64,000 nt of DNA, from contig NZ_CP102850.1 of the NCBI RefSeq assembly GCF_024734075.1, positions 3,720,001-3,784,000 of the forward strand, given 5' to 3'. The position numbers were made by a program, and so were the translations under genes. Under the pieces are notes generated by a model. The model was given only the letters and a program-made list of their open reading frames with translations. It ran no database searches and was not told the DNA's origin. Positions 8,219 through 15,758 of this stretch are shown piece after piece; position 1 is the stretch's first letter; each line of letters begins with the position of its first letter. Source of the DNA: Gordonia mangrovi. GTDB lineage: Bacteria > Actinomycetota > Actinomycetes > Mycobacteriales > Mycobacteriaceae.

Positions 8219-8961
8219 CCCAGATCGCGCTGGTCACCTACCCGGGTCTGACCGCGCTCGACCTGATCGGTCCGTACGAGGTGTTGCGGATGTTGCCCGG
8301 TGCCGACGTCCGGTTCGTCTGGCACGAGATCGGGCCGATCACCGCAGATTCCGGGGTCCTCGTCATCGGCGCCACCCATACGTTTCGGGAGACTCCCCGC
8401 CCGGACATCGTGCTGGTTCCGGGCGGCAGCGCTTCGGTGATGATCCACGCCGACGATCCCGAACTGCGTAAGTGGTTGCGCGCCGTGCGTGAGCACGCGA
8501 CCTGGACCGCGTCGGTCTGCGCCGGCTCGGTCATCCTCGGTGCCGCCGGGTTGCTGCGTGGCCGGCGGGCGACATCGCATTGGCAGGCCGTGGAAACCCT
8601 GCGTGCGTTCGGGGCCACACCCTGCGCCGATGAACGAATCGTGCACGACGGCGACGTCGTCACCGCGGCCGGCGTGTCCGCAGGCATCGACCTCGCCCTG
8701 TGGATCGCGGCGCAGATGGACGGCGAGGAGCGTGCCAAGGCCATCCAGCTGGCCATCGAGTACGACCCACGCCCGCCGTTCGACTCGGGCAGCGTGGCCA
8801 CATCGTCGGCCGCGACAGTCGCCCGGGCCACTGCCATTCTCGCGCGCGACACGGTCACCCTCCCGCACGCATCGTCGGCGGCACGGGTGATGTGGAAGGC
8901 GGCCATTCGAAGGGCGAGGACAGGGCGGCGTCGCCGACGATCGGTGACGCCGACCGGATGA
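8215..8961 (+). CDS. DJ-1/PfpI-family protein (isonitrile-hydratase-like)
   Basis: A 248-residue protein of the class I glutamine-amidotransferase-like DJ-1/PfpI superfamily. It shows the conserved acidic residue E22 in LIGPYEVL, LVPGGSASV, and the nucleophile elbow with C102 in TASVCAGSVILGAAGLL, followed by RRATSHWQ. This pattern is that of the InhA isonitrile hydratase and the N-terminal half of AraC-type FtrA regulators, but no AraC DNA-binding domain follows. The basic C-terminal tail ([12 protein letters not shown]) looks disordered. The GTG start overlaps the upstream stop codon. The actual substrate is unknown. Confidence 0.82.
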   Translation: MTQIALVTYPGLTALDLIGPYEVLRMLPGADVRFVWHEIGPITADSGVLVIGATHTFRETPRPDIVLVPGGSASVMIHADDPELRKWLRAVREHATWTASVCAGSVILGAAGLLRGRRATSHWQAVETLRAFGATPCADERIVHDGDVVTAAGVSAGIDLALWIAAQMDGEERAKAIQLAIEYDPRPPFDSGSVATSSAATVARATAILARDTVTLPHASSAARVMWKAAIRRARTGRRRRRSVTPTG

Positions 8962-9077
8962 TCGTCAGGACCGGCCGTCCTGCGCGGACGGGCGGCACGG
9001 GACGGCATAGTCCTTGACCGCATTCGGTCGGCCGCGGGTGCGTCGTCTTCCGTCGCCGCCGACGGCATCGGCAGGCC

Positions 9078-9569
9078 TCAGAGTGATCCCAGCGCTGAGT
9101 CGTAGTCGGGTTCCTGAGTGATCTCCGGGACCAACTCGGTGTAGACGACGTTGCCGTCGGCTCCGATCACCACGACCGCACGTGCCAGCAGCCCCTCCAT
9201 GGGGCCGTCGACGATGGTGACGCCGTAGTCGTCACCAAAGCTGCTGCGGAACGCGGACCCCACCTCGACGTTGGTGATGTCCTCGGCACCGCAGAATCGC
9301 TGCTGGGCAAACGGGAGGTCGTTCGACACGCAGAGAACGGTCGCGCCGGTCGTGGCGGCACGCTCGTTGAATGTACGCACACTCGCTGCGCAGACGCCGG
9401 TGTCGATGGAAGGGAAAATGTTCAGCAGCAACGGCTTCGACTCGAACGTCGCGCTGCTCAGTGGGCTGAGATCCATCCCGGCCAGAGTGAAGGACGGTGC
9501 AGACGATCCGACTGCGGGCAACTCTCCGCTGGTGGTGGTGACGGTTCCTGCCAAATGTGTTTGTGCCAT
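9078..9569 (-). CDS. tpx: Thiol peroxidase
   Basis: A 163-residue atypical 2-Cys peroxiredoxin that reduces hydrogen peroxide and organic hydroperoxides using thioredoxin. The peroxidatic cysteine is C60 (PSIDTGVCAASVRTFNE), the resolving cysteine is C93 (QQRFCGAEDI), and a third cysteine lies at C80. These numbers match those I recall for M. tuberculosis Tpx exactly. Length is normal. It lies downstream of, and in the same direction as, the TetR gene at 9667-10338, but the 97-bp gap suggests its own promoter. Confidence 0.96.
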   Translation of the reverse strand: MAQTHLAGTVTTTSGELPAVGSSAPSFTLAGMDLSPLSSATFESKPLLLNIFPSIDTGVCAASVRTFNERAATTGATVLCVSNDLPFAQQRFCGAEDITNVEVGSAFRSSFGDDYGVTIVDGPMEGLLARAVVVIGADGNVVYTELVPEITQEPDYDSALGSL

Positions 9570-9666
9570 GAGTCAGATTGTGTCAGTGCTGCGGTGTGGC
9601 GACGAGTCGGACGTGCCGGAGCCCACGCCTCGGCTTCGGTGGCTGCTCCTGCATTCTCGAGTCGGT

Positions 9667-10338
9667 CTACTGACGTTGAGCGGCTGACCGGCGCCGACGT
9701 GTCATGGCGCTGTGGGTGGACTCCGAACTGAGTGCAGGCGCCGGTAACGGGGTGAATCCCCGGTCGTCGTTGCGGATGCCGTCCAAGAAGTACGTCAGGT
9801 AGCGCTGGTAGACCTCGGGCGCCACGTCGCGGGTGCTGTCCATGATCGGCGCCATAGCCGACTGGATGAACGTGACGTCGGTCGGTTCGAAGTCCTCGCG
9901 TACCACGCCGGCGTCCTTCGCGCGGCCGACCAGCTCGACGATCAATGGTGCGATGCGAAGCCGCACATCGTTGATCCGCGCGTCGCCGAGTGTGGGGTCG
10001 TCGAGGATCTGATGGAGACCGCGGTCGCCGAACTGCATGGCGAGTGCGCGTTTGAGGTAGTCGGTGAGCGCTGTCCAGGGGTCTGGCTCCTCGAGCGCTT
10101 CGCGAGCGACGGTCTCCACCGCCTGCAGTCGCTCCTCGAAGAGCGTGTCAATGATCTCTTCCTTGTTGGCAAAGCGGCGGTAAGCGGTGCCCACGCCGAC
10201 GCCGGCGTGGTGGGCGATGTCGTTGAGCGTGACGCCGAGTCCCTTCACGGCAAACAATTCCCGAGCAGCATCGAGCAACCGGTCACGATTGAGCGATGCG
10301 TCCTTGCGCAGTGGTCGGGAGGATTGCGCCTTCGTCAT
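9667..10338 (-). CDS. TetR-family regulator of the cupin/aldo-keto reductase operon
   Basis: A 223-residue TetR repressor. The helix-turn-helix is at residues 37-56 (VTLNDIAHHAGVGVGTAYRR), followed by the usual RFANKEEI helix. The C-terminal part is of the kind common in regulators with a SbtR-like domain. The C-terminal 20 residues are Arg- and Ser-rich. It is divergent from a cupin plus aldo-keto reductase operon, and the shared gap holds two matching 8-7-8 inverted repeats placed on a sigma-70-like promoter. The regulator very probably represses that operon and itself. The inducer is unknown; an aldehyde, ketone or quinone would suit the target enzymes. Confidence 0.9.
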   Translation of the reverse strand: MTKAQSSRPLRKDASLNRDRLLDAARELFAVKGLGVTLNDIAHHAGVGVGTAYRRFANKEEIIDTLFEERLQAVETVAREALEEPDPWTALTDYLKRALAMQFGDRGLHQILDDPTLGDARINDVRLRIAPLIVELVGRAKDAGVVREDFEPTDVTFIQSAMAPIMDSTRDVAPEVYQRYLTYFLDGIRNDDRGFTPLPAPALSSESTHSAMTRRRRSAAQRQ

Positions 10339-10356
10339 GGCATCACCGTAGCAGCA

Positions 10357-10420
10357 AAGTGGATTGACAGTATCCGTTTATGTTCGTAGGGTGGCTTAAG
10401 TGGATGCGAGAGATCCGCTT
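10357..10420 (+). promoter_or_regulatory. Promoter with two TetR operators
   Basis: A consensus -35 (TTGACA, 10364-10369) and a -10 like TAGGGT (10387-10392) are separated by 17 bp. Operator 1 is AAGTGGAT-7 bp-ATCCGTTT (10357-10379), overlapping the -35. Operator 2 is AAGTGGAT-7 bp-ATCCGCTT (10398-10420), at the expected transcription start. The arms are near-identical, the spacers equal, and the centres 41 bp apart, about four helical turns. This arrangement predicts tight repression by the divergent TetR protein. Confidence 0.75.
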
Positions 10421-10439
10421 AGCTTCTGAGGAGGACGGC

Positions 10440-10835
10440 ATGAGATACACCAAGAGTGGCGGGCGGACCGCCCCCGGACCCGACACCTGGTTCACCGGGA
10501 CCGTCCAGATCGACGGCGTCCGCAACCCCGACGAGCAGTCGGCCATCGGCTGCGCGCACGTTCGATTCTCGCCCGGTGCCCGCACCGCCTGGCACCACCA
10601 CCCGAAGGGGCAAACCCTGTACGTCACCGACGGGATCGGCCTGGTTGCCACCCGTGCGGGCGGCGTGCAGGAGATCCGTCCCGGCGACGTCGTTTACATC
10701 GAGCCGGGCGAGGAACACTGGCACGGGGCCACCCCAGATCGCTTCATGGCGCATGTGGCGATGCAGGAAGCCGACGAGAACGGCGAGGTCGTCACGTGGC
10801 TCGACCAGGTGACAGACGACGAGTACACAGCCTGA
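10440..10835 (+). CDS. Cupin-domain protein
   Basis: A 131-residue single-domain cupin. Cupin motif 1 is visible as WHHHPKGQTLYVTDG with the metal-ligand histidines and a Gln in place of the usual Glu position, and motif 2 as PGDVVYIEPGEEHWHGA. Proteins of this type are small metal-dependent isomerases, hydrolases or dioxygenases, often next to reductases in stress- or quinone-responsive operons. The ATG at 10440 follows GAGGAGG. It is the first gene of the TetR-controlled operon and lies 16 bp before the aldo-keto reductase. The reaction is not predictable. Confidence 0.85.
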   Translation: MRYTKSGGRTAPGPDTWFTGTVQIDGVRNPDEQSAIGCAHVRFSPGARTAWHHHPKGQTLYVTDGIGLVATRAGGVQEIRPGDVVYIEPGEEHWHGATPDRFMAHVAMQEADENGEVVTWLDQVTDDEYTA

Positions 10836-10851
10836 GCGGGAGCGAAACATC

Positions 10852-11706
10852 ATGGCATTCACCGAGACCTACACCCTGTCCAATAGTGTTCAGATCCCCA
10901 AGCTCGGCCTTGGCACCTGGTTCATCGACGACGACCAGGCCGCGCAAGCCGTCAGGTCGGCCGTCGACATCGGATACCGCAACATCGACACTGCACAGGC
11001 CTACGGCAACGAGCGCGGAGTCGGCGAAGGTGTGCGCACCAGCGGCGTCGCGCGCGACGACCTGTTCGTCTCCACCAAACTGGCCGCCGAGATCAAGAGC
11101 CGGCAGGATGCGACCGCAGCAATCGACGAGTCCCTGCGCACGATGGGCCTCGACCACATCGATCTCATGCTGATCCACAGCCCGCAGCCGTGGGCCGATT
11201 GGCGTGGCGGCGACTACGCCGAGGGCAACCTCGAGGCATGGCGCGCACTGGAAGAGGCCTACCAGGCAGGCAAACTCCGCTCCGTCGGCGTGTCCAACTT
11301 CCAGCAGAACGACCTCGACAACATCATCAGCGAGGGCACCGTCGCACCGCACGTCAACCAGATCCTCGTGCACGCCGGCAACACCCCGTCCGACCTCATC
11401 GCCTACTGCGAGAGCCACGACATCCTGGTCGAGGCCTACTCGCCCATCGGGCACGGCGCGGTCTTGAAGAATTCCGAGATCGCCGCGATGGCGCAGCGCT
11501 ACGGCGTGAGTGTCCCGCAGCTCTGCATCCGCTACACGGTGCAACTCGGGGCGGTGTCGCTGCCGAAGACCGCCAATCCCGATCACATGCGCAGCAACGC
11601 GCAGATCGATTTCACGATCTCCGGCGAGGACATGACCGCCCTGCGCAGCCTGCGCATTGCCGACTACGGCGATGCGAGTGCGTTTCCGGTGTTCAGCGGC
11701 AAATAG
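10852..11706 (+). CDS. Aldo/keto reductase
   Basis: A 284-residue NADPH-dependent aldo/keto reductase of the TIM-barrel family. The catalytic tetrad is complete: D46 and Y51 in NIDTAQAYGNE, K76 in STKLAA, and H109 in LMLIHSPQ. The family signatures GVSNFQQNDL and the C-terminal cofactor loop LPKTANPDHMRSNAQIDF are present. It would reduce an aldehyde or ketone, such as a 2,5-diketogluconate-like, methylglyoxal-like or quinone substrate. It is the second gene of the TetR-controlled operon. It ends just before a 79-bp inverted-repeat structure at a convergent gene junction. Confidence 0.94.
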   Translation: MAFTETYTLSNSVQIPKLGLGTWFIDDDQAAQAVRSAVDIGYRNIDTAQAYGNERGVGEGVRTSGVARDDLFVSTKLAAEIKSRQDATAAIDESLRTMGLDHIDLMLIHSPQPWADWRGGDYAEGNLEAWRALEEAYQAGKLRSVGVSNFQQNDLDNIISEGTVAPHVNQILVHAGNTPSDLIAYCESHDILVEAYSPIGHGAVLKNSEIAAMAQRYGVSVPQLCIRYTVQLGAVSLPKTANPDHMRSNAQIDFTISGEDMTALRSLRIADYGDASAFPVFSGK

Positions 11707-11711
11707 CGCAC

Positions 11712-11790
11712 CACGGTTCTGGCCGCAGCTTCAGATTCCGGCTTGGAGCGAGAACTGCGGCCAGAACCTGTAGCTGCGGCCAGAACCGTG
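11712..11790. repeat. Perfect 19-bp inverted repeat with a third partial copy
   Basis: The arms CACGGTTCTGGCCGCAGCT (11712-11730) and its exact complement (11772-11790) flank a 41-bp loop. The loop contains a third copy, CTGCGGCCAGAACC (11755-11768), in direct orientation to the right arm. The left arm can therefore pair with either of two partners, giving alternative hairpins. It lies between convergent stop codons, so a two-way transcription terminator is one role; a small dispersed repeat is another. Confidence 0.75.
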
Positions 11791-11809
11791 CGGCGGCGCG
11801 GCGCCGGAG

Positions 11810-12058
11810 TCAGTCCAAACCCTGCTGCGCTGTCCGATCGCCGCGGCGCACTGCGGCGCGCTGGATCAGGACGATCGTGGTCCCCAGGACGCCGACCGCG
11901 AGGCCGACGAGGCACACCTGCATGGCACGGTCCTCGCCCCAACCCGTGACCCACACGACCACCGTGGCGATCAGCCAGGACACCATGCCGACGACGATGA
12001 CCGGTTCGGGGGCGCGCAACGCGCGCGGGAGTTCGGGTACGTCCTGTGCGTCGGCCAT
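11810..12058 (-). CDS. DUF2530-type small membrane protein
   Basis: An 82-residue protein with two hydrophobic helices (about residues 18-37, VIVVGMVSWLIATVVVWVTG, and 45-64, CLVGLAVGVLGTTIVLIQRA) and a basic C-terminal tail. It matches the small actinobacterial family that I remember as DUF2530 (Rv0879c in M. tuberculosis), next to the MarR/SPOUT genes as here. Function is unknown. The ATG at 12058 gives the expected length; longer frames run into the divergent permease gene. The 22-bp gap to the permease start means the two genes share a very compact divergent promoter. Confidence 0.75.
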   Translation of the reverse strand: MADAQDVPELPRALRAPEPVIVVGMVSWLIATVVVWVTGWGEDRAMQVCLVGLAVGVLGTTIVLIQRAAVRRGDRTAQQGLD

Positions 12059-12080
12059 GGCTTCAGAGTAACTTTCGACT

Positions 12081-13703
12081 GTGCCCACCGATCCGTCGAG
12101 CGAGCCCAGCAAAGCGTCGACAGAGCAAGGGTCGACCGAACCCGTATACCCGCCGGCAGCAGCTGACAATTCGCCGAGAGCACCCGAGAACGCGCCGAGA
12201 GCACCCGAGAACGCGCCGAGAGCATCGAATCCGGCAGCTGTGGTACCCGATCGGCCACCGCGCGCGCCCACCAATGGCGTCGACCGCTTCTTCAAGATCA
12301 GTCAGCGCGGCTCGTCACTGAACCGCGAGATCCGTGGCGGACTCGTCACGTTCTTCACGATGGCCTACATCATCGTGCTCAACCCGATCATCATCGGCGG
12401 CATCCCCGGCGAACCGAAGAACGCCGATGTCCTGGGCAATGTGCTGCCACTGGCGCAGGTCGCCGCGGTCACCGCGCTGGTCGCCGGCGTCATGTCGATC
12501 ATCTTCGGGCTGGTCGCGAACTATCCGTTCGCCATCGCCACCGGCCTCGGCATCAACAGCCTGCTGGCGGTCAGCATCGCGCCCCAGGTCACCTGGCCGG
12601 AGGCGATGGGATTGGTCGTCATCGACGGCATCATCATCGTGCTGCTGGCGGTCACCGGATTCCGCACCGCGGTGTTCAATGCGGTGCCGCCCGAGCTCAA
12701 GGCCGCGATCGCCGCAGGTATCGGCGCCTTCATCGCCTTCATCGGCTTCGTGGACGCCGGCTTCGTCCGACGCGTCCCGGACGCGGCCAACACCACCGTG
12801 CCGGTCCAACTGGGCACCGACAACTCGATCAACACGATCCCCACCCTCATCTTCTGCATCGGCGTGCTGCTCATGGGGGTGCTCGTGGTCCGACGGGTGC
12901 CCGGCGGCCTGCTGATCGGCATCGTCATCACGACGATTCTGTCGATCATCCTGGAGGCCGCCCTCGACCTCGGGTCGAGTGCGGTCAATCCCGACGGCTG
13001 GAGCCTGTCGATCCCGCAGATCCCCGACGGTCTCGGTGGGATGCCCGACCTCGCGCTGGTCGGTGATGTCGACCTGTTCGGTGCGTTCACGCGCATCGGT
13101 GTCTTGGCCGCCTCGGTGTTGGTGTTCACGCTGGTCCTGTCGAACTTCTTCGACGCGATGGGCACGATGACGGGCCTCGGCAAGGAAGCCGGCCTCTCCG
13201 ACGCCAAGGGCAACCTGCGCGGCGTGGGCAAGGCACTGGTCGTCGAGGGCACCGGCGCGATCGCCGGCGGTGTCGCCTCCTCATCGTCGAACACGGTGTT
13301 CGTGGAATCCGCATCCGGTATCGCCGAGGGCGCCCGCACCGGCCTGGCCAATGTGGTCACCGGTGGCCTGTTCCTGCTGGCCATGTTCCTGACGCCGCTG
13401 TATGAGATCGTGCCGCTCGAGGCCGTCGCGCCCGCGCTGGTGGTGGTCGGTGCCATGATGATCGGCCAGCTCACCACGGTCGACTTCACCAAGTTCTATT
13501 ACGCGCTGCCGGCTTTCCTGACCGTGGTCATCATGCCGTTCACCTACTCCATCGCCAACGGCATCGGCGTCGGGTTCATCAGTTGGGTGGTCCTCAACGC
13601 GGCAGCCGGACGAGCGCGCTCGGTCCATCCGCTGCTGTGGATCATCGCCGCGGTGTTCCTCGCCTACTTCGCCCGCGGACCGATCTACGACCTCGTGGGC
13701 TGA
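12081..13703 (+). CDS. NCS2-family guanine/hypoxanthine permease
   Basis: A 540-residue nucleobase permease of the AzgA-like branch of the NCS2 family. Family features include REIRGGLVTFFTMAYIIVLNP at the first helix, NYPFAIATGLGINSL, the LSNFFDAMGTMTG segment, and VVEGTGAIAGGVASSSSNTVFVESASGIAEGARTG. About 12-14 transmembrane helices are visible. It would import purines by proton symport. The GTG at 12081 adds an unusual 65-residue hydrophilic N-terminal tail rich in Pro, Ala and Glu, containing a 7-residue repeat (PRAPENA). A start nearer the first helix would avoid the tail, but the tail is open and repeat-bearing, so I keep it with caution. Confidence 0.88.
   Translation: MPTDPSSEPSKASTEQGSTEPVYPPAAADNSPRAPENAPRAPENAPRASNPAAVVPDRPPRAPTNGVDRFFKISQRGSSLNREIRGGLVTFFTMAYIIVLNPIIIGGIPGEPKNADVLGNVLPLAQVAAVTALVAGVMSIIFGLVANYPFAIATGLGINSLLAVSIAPQVTWPEAMGLVVIDGIIIVLLAVTGFRTAVFNAVPPELKAAIAAGIGAFIAFIGFVDAGFVRRVPDAANTTVPVQLGTDNSINTIPTLIFCIGVLLMGVLVVRRVPGGLLIGIVITTILSIILEAALDLGSSAVNPDGWSLSIPQIPDGLGGMPDLALVGDVDLFGAFTRIGVLAASVLVFTLVLSNFFDAMGTMTGLGKEAGLSDAKGNLRGVGKALVVEGTGAIAGGVASSSSNTVFVESASGIAEGARTGLANVVTGGLFLLAMFLTPLYEIVPLEAVAPALVVVGAMMIGQLTTVDFTKFYYALPAFLTVVIMPFTYSIANGIGVGFISWVVLNAAAGRARSVHPLLWIIAAVFLAYFARGPIYDLVG
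12172..12227 (+). repeat. 21-bp tandem repeat inside the permease gene
   Basis: The unit CGCCGAGAGCACCCGAGAACG occurs twice exactly (12172-12192, 12193-12213) with a third partial copy to 12227. Read in frame it encodes repeats of PRAPENA in the N-terminal tail of the NCS2 permease. Such repeats vary in copy number by slippage. Confidence 0.8.
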
Positions 13704-13889
13704 CCGCTCCCGTCGCTGTACGTCGTTGGGACGATATTGATGCTTCGCATTCGCAAAAACTGTCGTTAAGGCGTTGCATGATCGTGGAAGTGAATTACGC
13801 TTAGCATTGGAAACCACGTCGTCTCAGATTGTTGATTCTCTTCAGATGATTCGCTCAAATTTTGATTCGGTCGGAACGGACACAGCGGC

Positions 13890-14357
13890 ATGACGCTCAC
13901 ACAGCTTGAACGCGAAGACATCACCCTCCCGGACGGGACGTTGTCCGGGGAACTGTCGCTGGCGGTGGTCCGACTCGCCAGACGCCTGCGAGGGCGACGT
14001 CCCAGTCGAGTGGTCTCGCTCACCCAGCTCTCGGCGTTGCACACCCTTCATCACGAAGGCCCCATGACGCCTGGGGCGCTGGCGCTGGCCGAACGGGTGC
14101 AGCCGCCCTCGATGACGCGGGTCATCGCCTCGCTCTCGGATCTGGGCATGGTGAAGCGGGAGCCGCACCCCACCGACGGCCGGCAGGCCATCGTGACGTT
14201 GTCGCAGAAGGGCAGCGAGGTGATCGCCGCCGAGCGCGACGCCCGCGAGGAGTGGCTCAGCGACCGTCTGGAGGAGCTGAGCCCGGAGGAGCGAGCGGCA
14301 CTCGCGTCCGTCGTGCCGATCATCAACAAGATCATCACCAGCGACGATGACCGCTGA
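13890..14357 (+). CDS. MarR-family transcriptional regulator (Rv0880-like)
   Basis: A 155-residue winged-helix regulator. The MarR pattern is clear: LTQLSALHTLHHEGPMTPGALA, then the recognition helix in QPPSMTRVIASLSDLGMV, then the wing KREPHPTDGRQAIVTLSQKG, and a C-terminal dimer helix. By sequence and position next to a SPOUT methyltransferase it corresponds to Rv0880 of M. tuberculosis. MarR proteins usually respond to phenolic or oxidative signals. Its target is unknown; the AT-rich 186-bp gap upstream may hold its autoregulatory site. Confidence 0.9.
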   Translation: MTLTQLEREDITLPDGTLSGELSLAVVRLARRLRGRRPSRVVSLTQLSALHTLHHEGPMTPGALALAERVQPPSMTRVIASLSDLGMVKREPHPTDGRQAIVTLSQKGSEVIAAERDAREEWLSDRLEELSPEERAALASVVPIINKIITSDDDR

Positions 14358-14375
14358 GTGAACCGCGACTAGTCT

Positions 14376-14399
14376 CATGCGTCGAATTTCCGACGCATG
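14376..14399. terminator. Hairpin between convergent MarR and Eis-like genes
   Basis: CATGCGTCG and CGACGCATG form a perfect 9-bp stem with a 6-base loop (AATTTC). It sits in the 45-bp gap between two convergent stop codons. There is no run of T, which is common for actinobacterial terminators. Confidence 0.65.
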
Positions 14400-14402
14400 G
14401 GA

Positions 14403-15647
14403 TCAGAAGAATGTGCCCGAGTACGGCGCCCGCTCCGTCGCGAAGGTGCGATCGAGGGCTCGCAGTGTCTGCTCATCCGCGGTCCACAGGCGCTCGGCTG
14501 CCGCGAATGTCCGCGCCGGGGTGCCGCCGAGGAACAAGGACCCCAGGACCGAGATGTCCATGCGGATCGTGGGTACCGACGTGCTCGGGGTCACGGTCGC
14601 CGCGCCCTCGCGCACGGAGAGGTCGAACACCCCGCCCCGGCCCCGGAACTCATCGGTGATCTCGAGGACCACATCCAGATCTGCGGAGTAGGCGCGCGAC
14701 GTCAACGCCCGCGGCACATCGAGGATGCGCAGCCACATCTTGTCGCGCACGCCCGTCACCGAGACCGCCCGATGGTCGGTCAGCTTCAACGGCAACGGGT
14801 CGTCGACCGGGATCGACGCGGTCACCGACGACATCAGATCCAGGCCGACCAGGACGCGCCACAGGTCGGTGTGTGCCGCCTCGGTCACGGCGACCACCTC
14901 CGCGACATCGCCCCGCGACGGATCGACCGACGTGTTGATCCGGTAGCTCGCATACCCGTCGGCGTGCAGCAGGTAGTGCAGGCCGCTGGTCTGCGCGGGA
15001 CGCTGCGATCGACGATCGGCGAGGATCGGCTCCCACCATGACGTCGGCCGGCTCAGCGCCCCGGGGCGCGTGGCCGCCCAACGCGCGTGGATCTCGGGGA
15101 TCCGGCGGGCCACCTCGTCACCGGAGGCGAAGTTGACCGGCGAGACGTGTTTGTCGGCTCGATGCCGCATCTTCGCCGACCCGAGGTCGATGGAGACGTC
15201 GTGCGCGTGACACGCCGGCCCGAAGCCGAATCGTTCGTAGATGGTCGCTTCGCTGGCGGTGAGGATGGCGAACACCTGCTCCTCGGATTCCCACTGGTCG
15301 AACAACTCGGTGATCATCGTGCGCAGGATGCCGCGACGACGATGGGTCGCTGCGACCGACACCCACGACAAGCCTGCGGCGGGCTCCTGGGCGCCGCCGG
15401 GCACCGTCATCGTCATCCGATAGAACATCGAGACCCCGACCAGCGGGGACCCCACCAGGCCCTGCGGGTCGCGAACCAGCACGACGTCACTGTTGTCGAC
15501 CTTGCCGCGCAGGTCTGCCTGCTCGGCCGCCGACAGCGGATCGGTCATCAGGAACGCGCGGGCATCCGTCGCGAAGATCTCGTCCCAATCGTCATCGGTG
15601 GCACGCGCCAGAGTGAGAGCGGACGAGGTGGCTTCCGAGATACGCAC
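14403..15647 (-). CDS. Eis-family GNAT N-acetyltransferase
   Basis: A 414-residue protein with two fused GNAT domains and a sterol-carrier-like C-terminal domain, the layout of mycobacterial Eis. The acetyl-CoA loop is THRRRGILRTMI (101-112), followed by ASEATIYERFGFGPA, where Y137 matches the catalytic Tyr of Eis. The C-terminus ends in GTFF, whose free carboxylate is the general base in Eis. Eis enzymes acetylate amines, including aminoglycosides and polyamines, at several positions. The GTG at 15647 gives the standard length. It is divergent from the rRNA methyltransferase and convergent with MarR. Resistance in this organism is not implied. Confidence 0.9.
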   Translation of the reverse strand: MRISEATSSALTLARATDDDWDEIFATDARAFLMTDPLSAAEQADLRGKVDNSDVVLVRDPQGLVGSPLVGVSMFYRMTMTVPGGAQEPAAGLSWVSVAATHRRRGILRTMITELFDQWESEEQVFAILTASEATIYERFGFGPACHAHDVSIDLGSAKMRHRADKHVSPVNFASGDEVARRIPEIHARWAATRPGALSRPTSWWEPILADRRSQRPAQTSGLHYLLHADGYASYRINTSVDPSRGDVAEVVAVTEAAHTDLWRVLVGLDLMSSVTASIPVDDPLPLKLTDHRAVSVTGVRDKMWLRILDVPRALTSRAYSADLDVVLEITDEFRGRGGVFDLSVREGAATVTPSTSVPTIRMDISVLGSLFLGGTPARTFAAAERLWTADEQTLRALDRTFATERAPYSGTFF

Positions 15648-15758
15648 CGCTCAACCGTTTCACAACGGGCGAAGATGCGAGCGGTCAGCCCCGCCTTCGC
15701 GGCCCGGTGCGGGAGGGCCACCCCCACCGGTGACCGCCCGGGTTGGCACACTGACGAC

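Noticed and set aside
12172..12227. Short regular repeats that might suggest a CRISPR array
   Set aside because: The units are directly adjacent with no spacers and encode an in-frame protein repeat; no cas genes are present.
11810..12295. 161-codon version of the DUF2530 gene
   Set aside because: The added N-terminal half is antisense to the permease's repeat region and contains its mirror repeats; the 82-residue form starting at 12058 matches the family.
14403..15647. Eis-like gene as an acquired aminoglycoside-resistance gene
   Set aside because: It lies in conserved chromosomal context with host codon use; Eis homologues are normal chromosomal genes in this order of bacteria.
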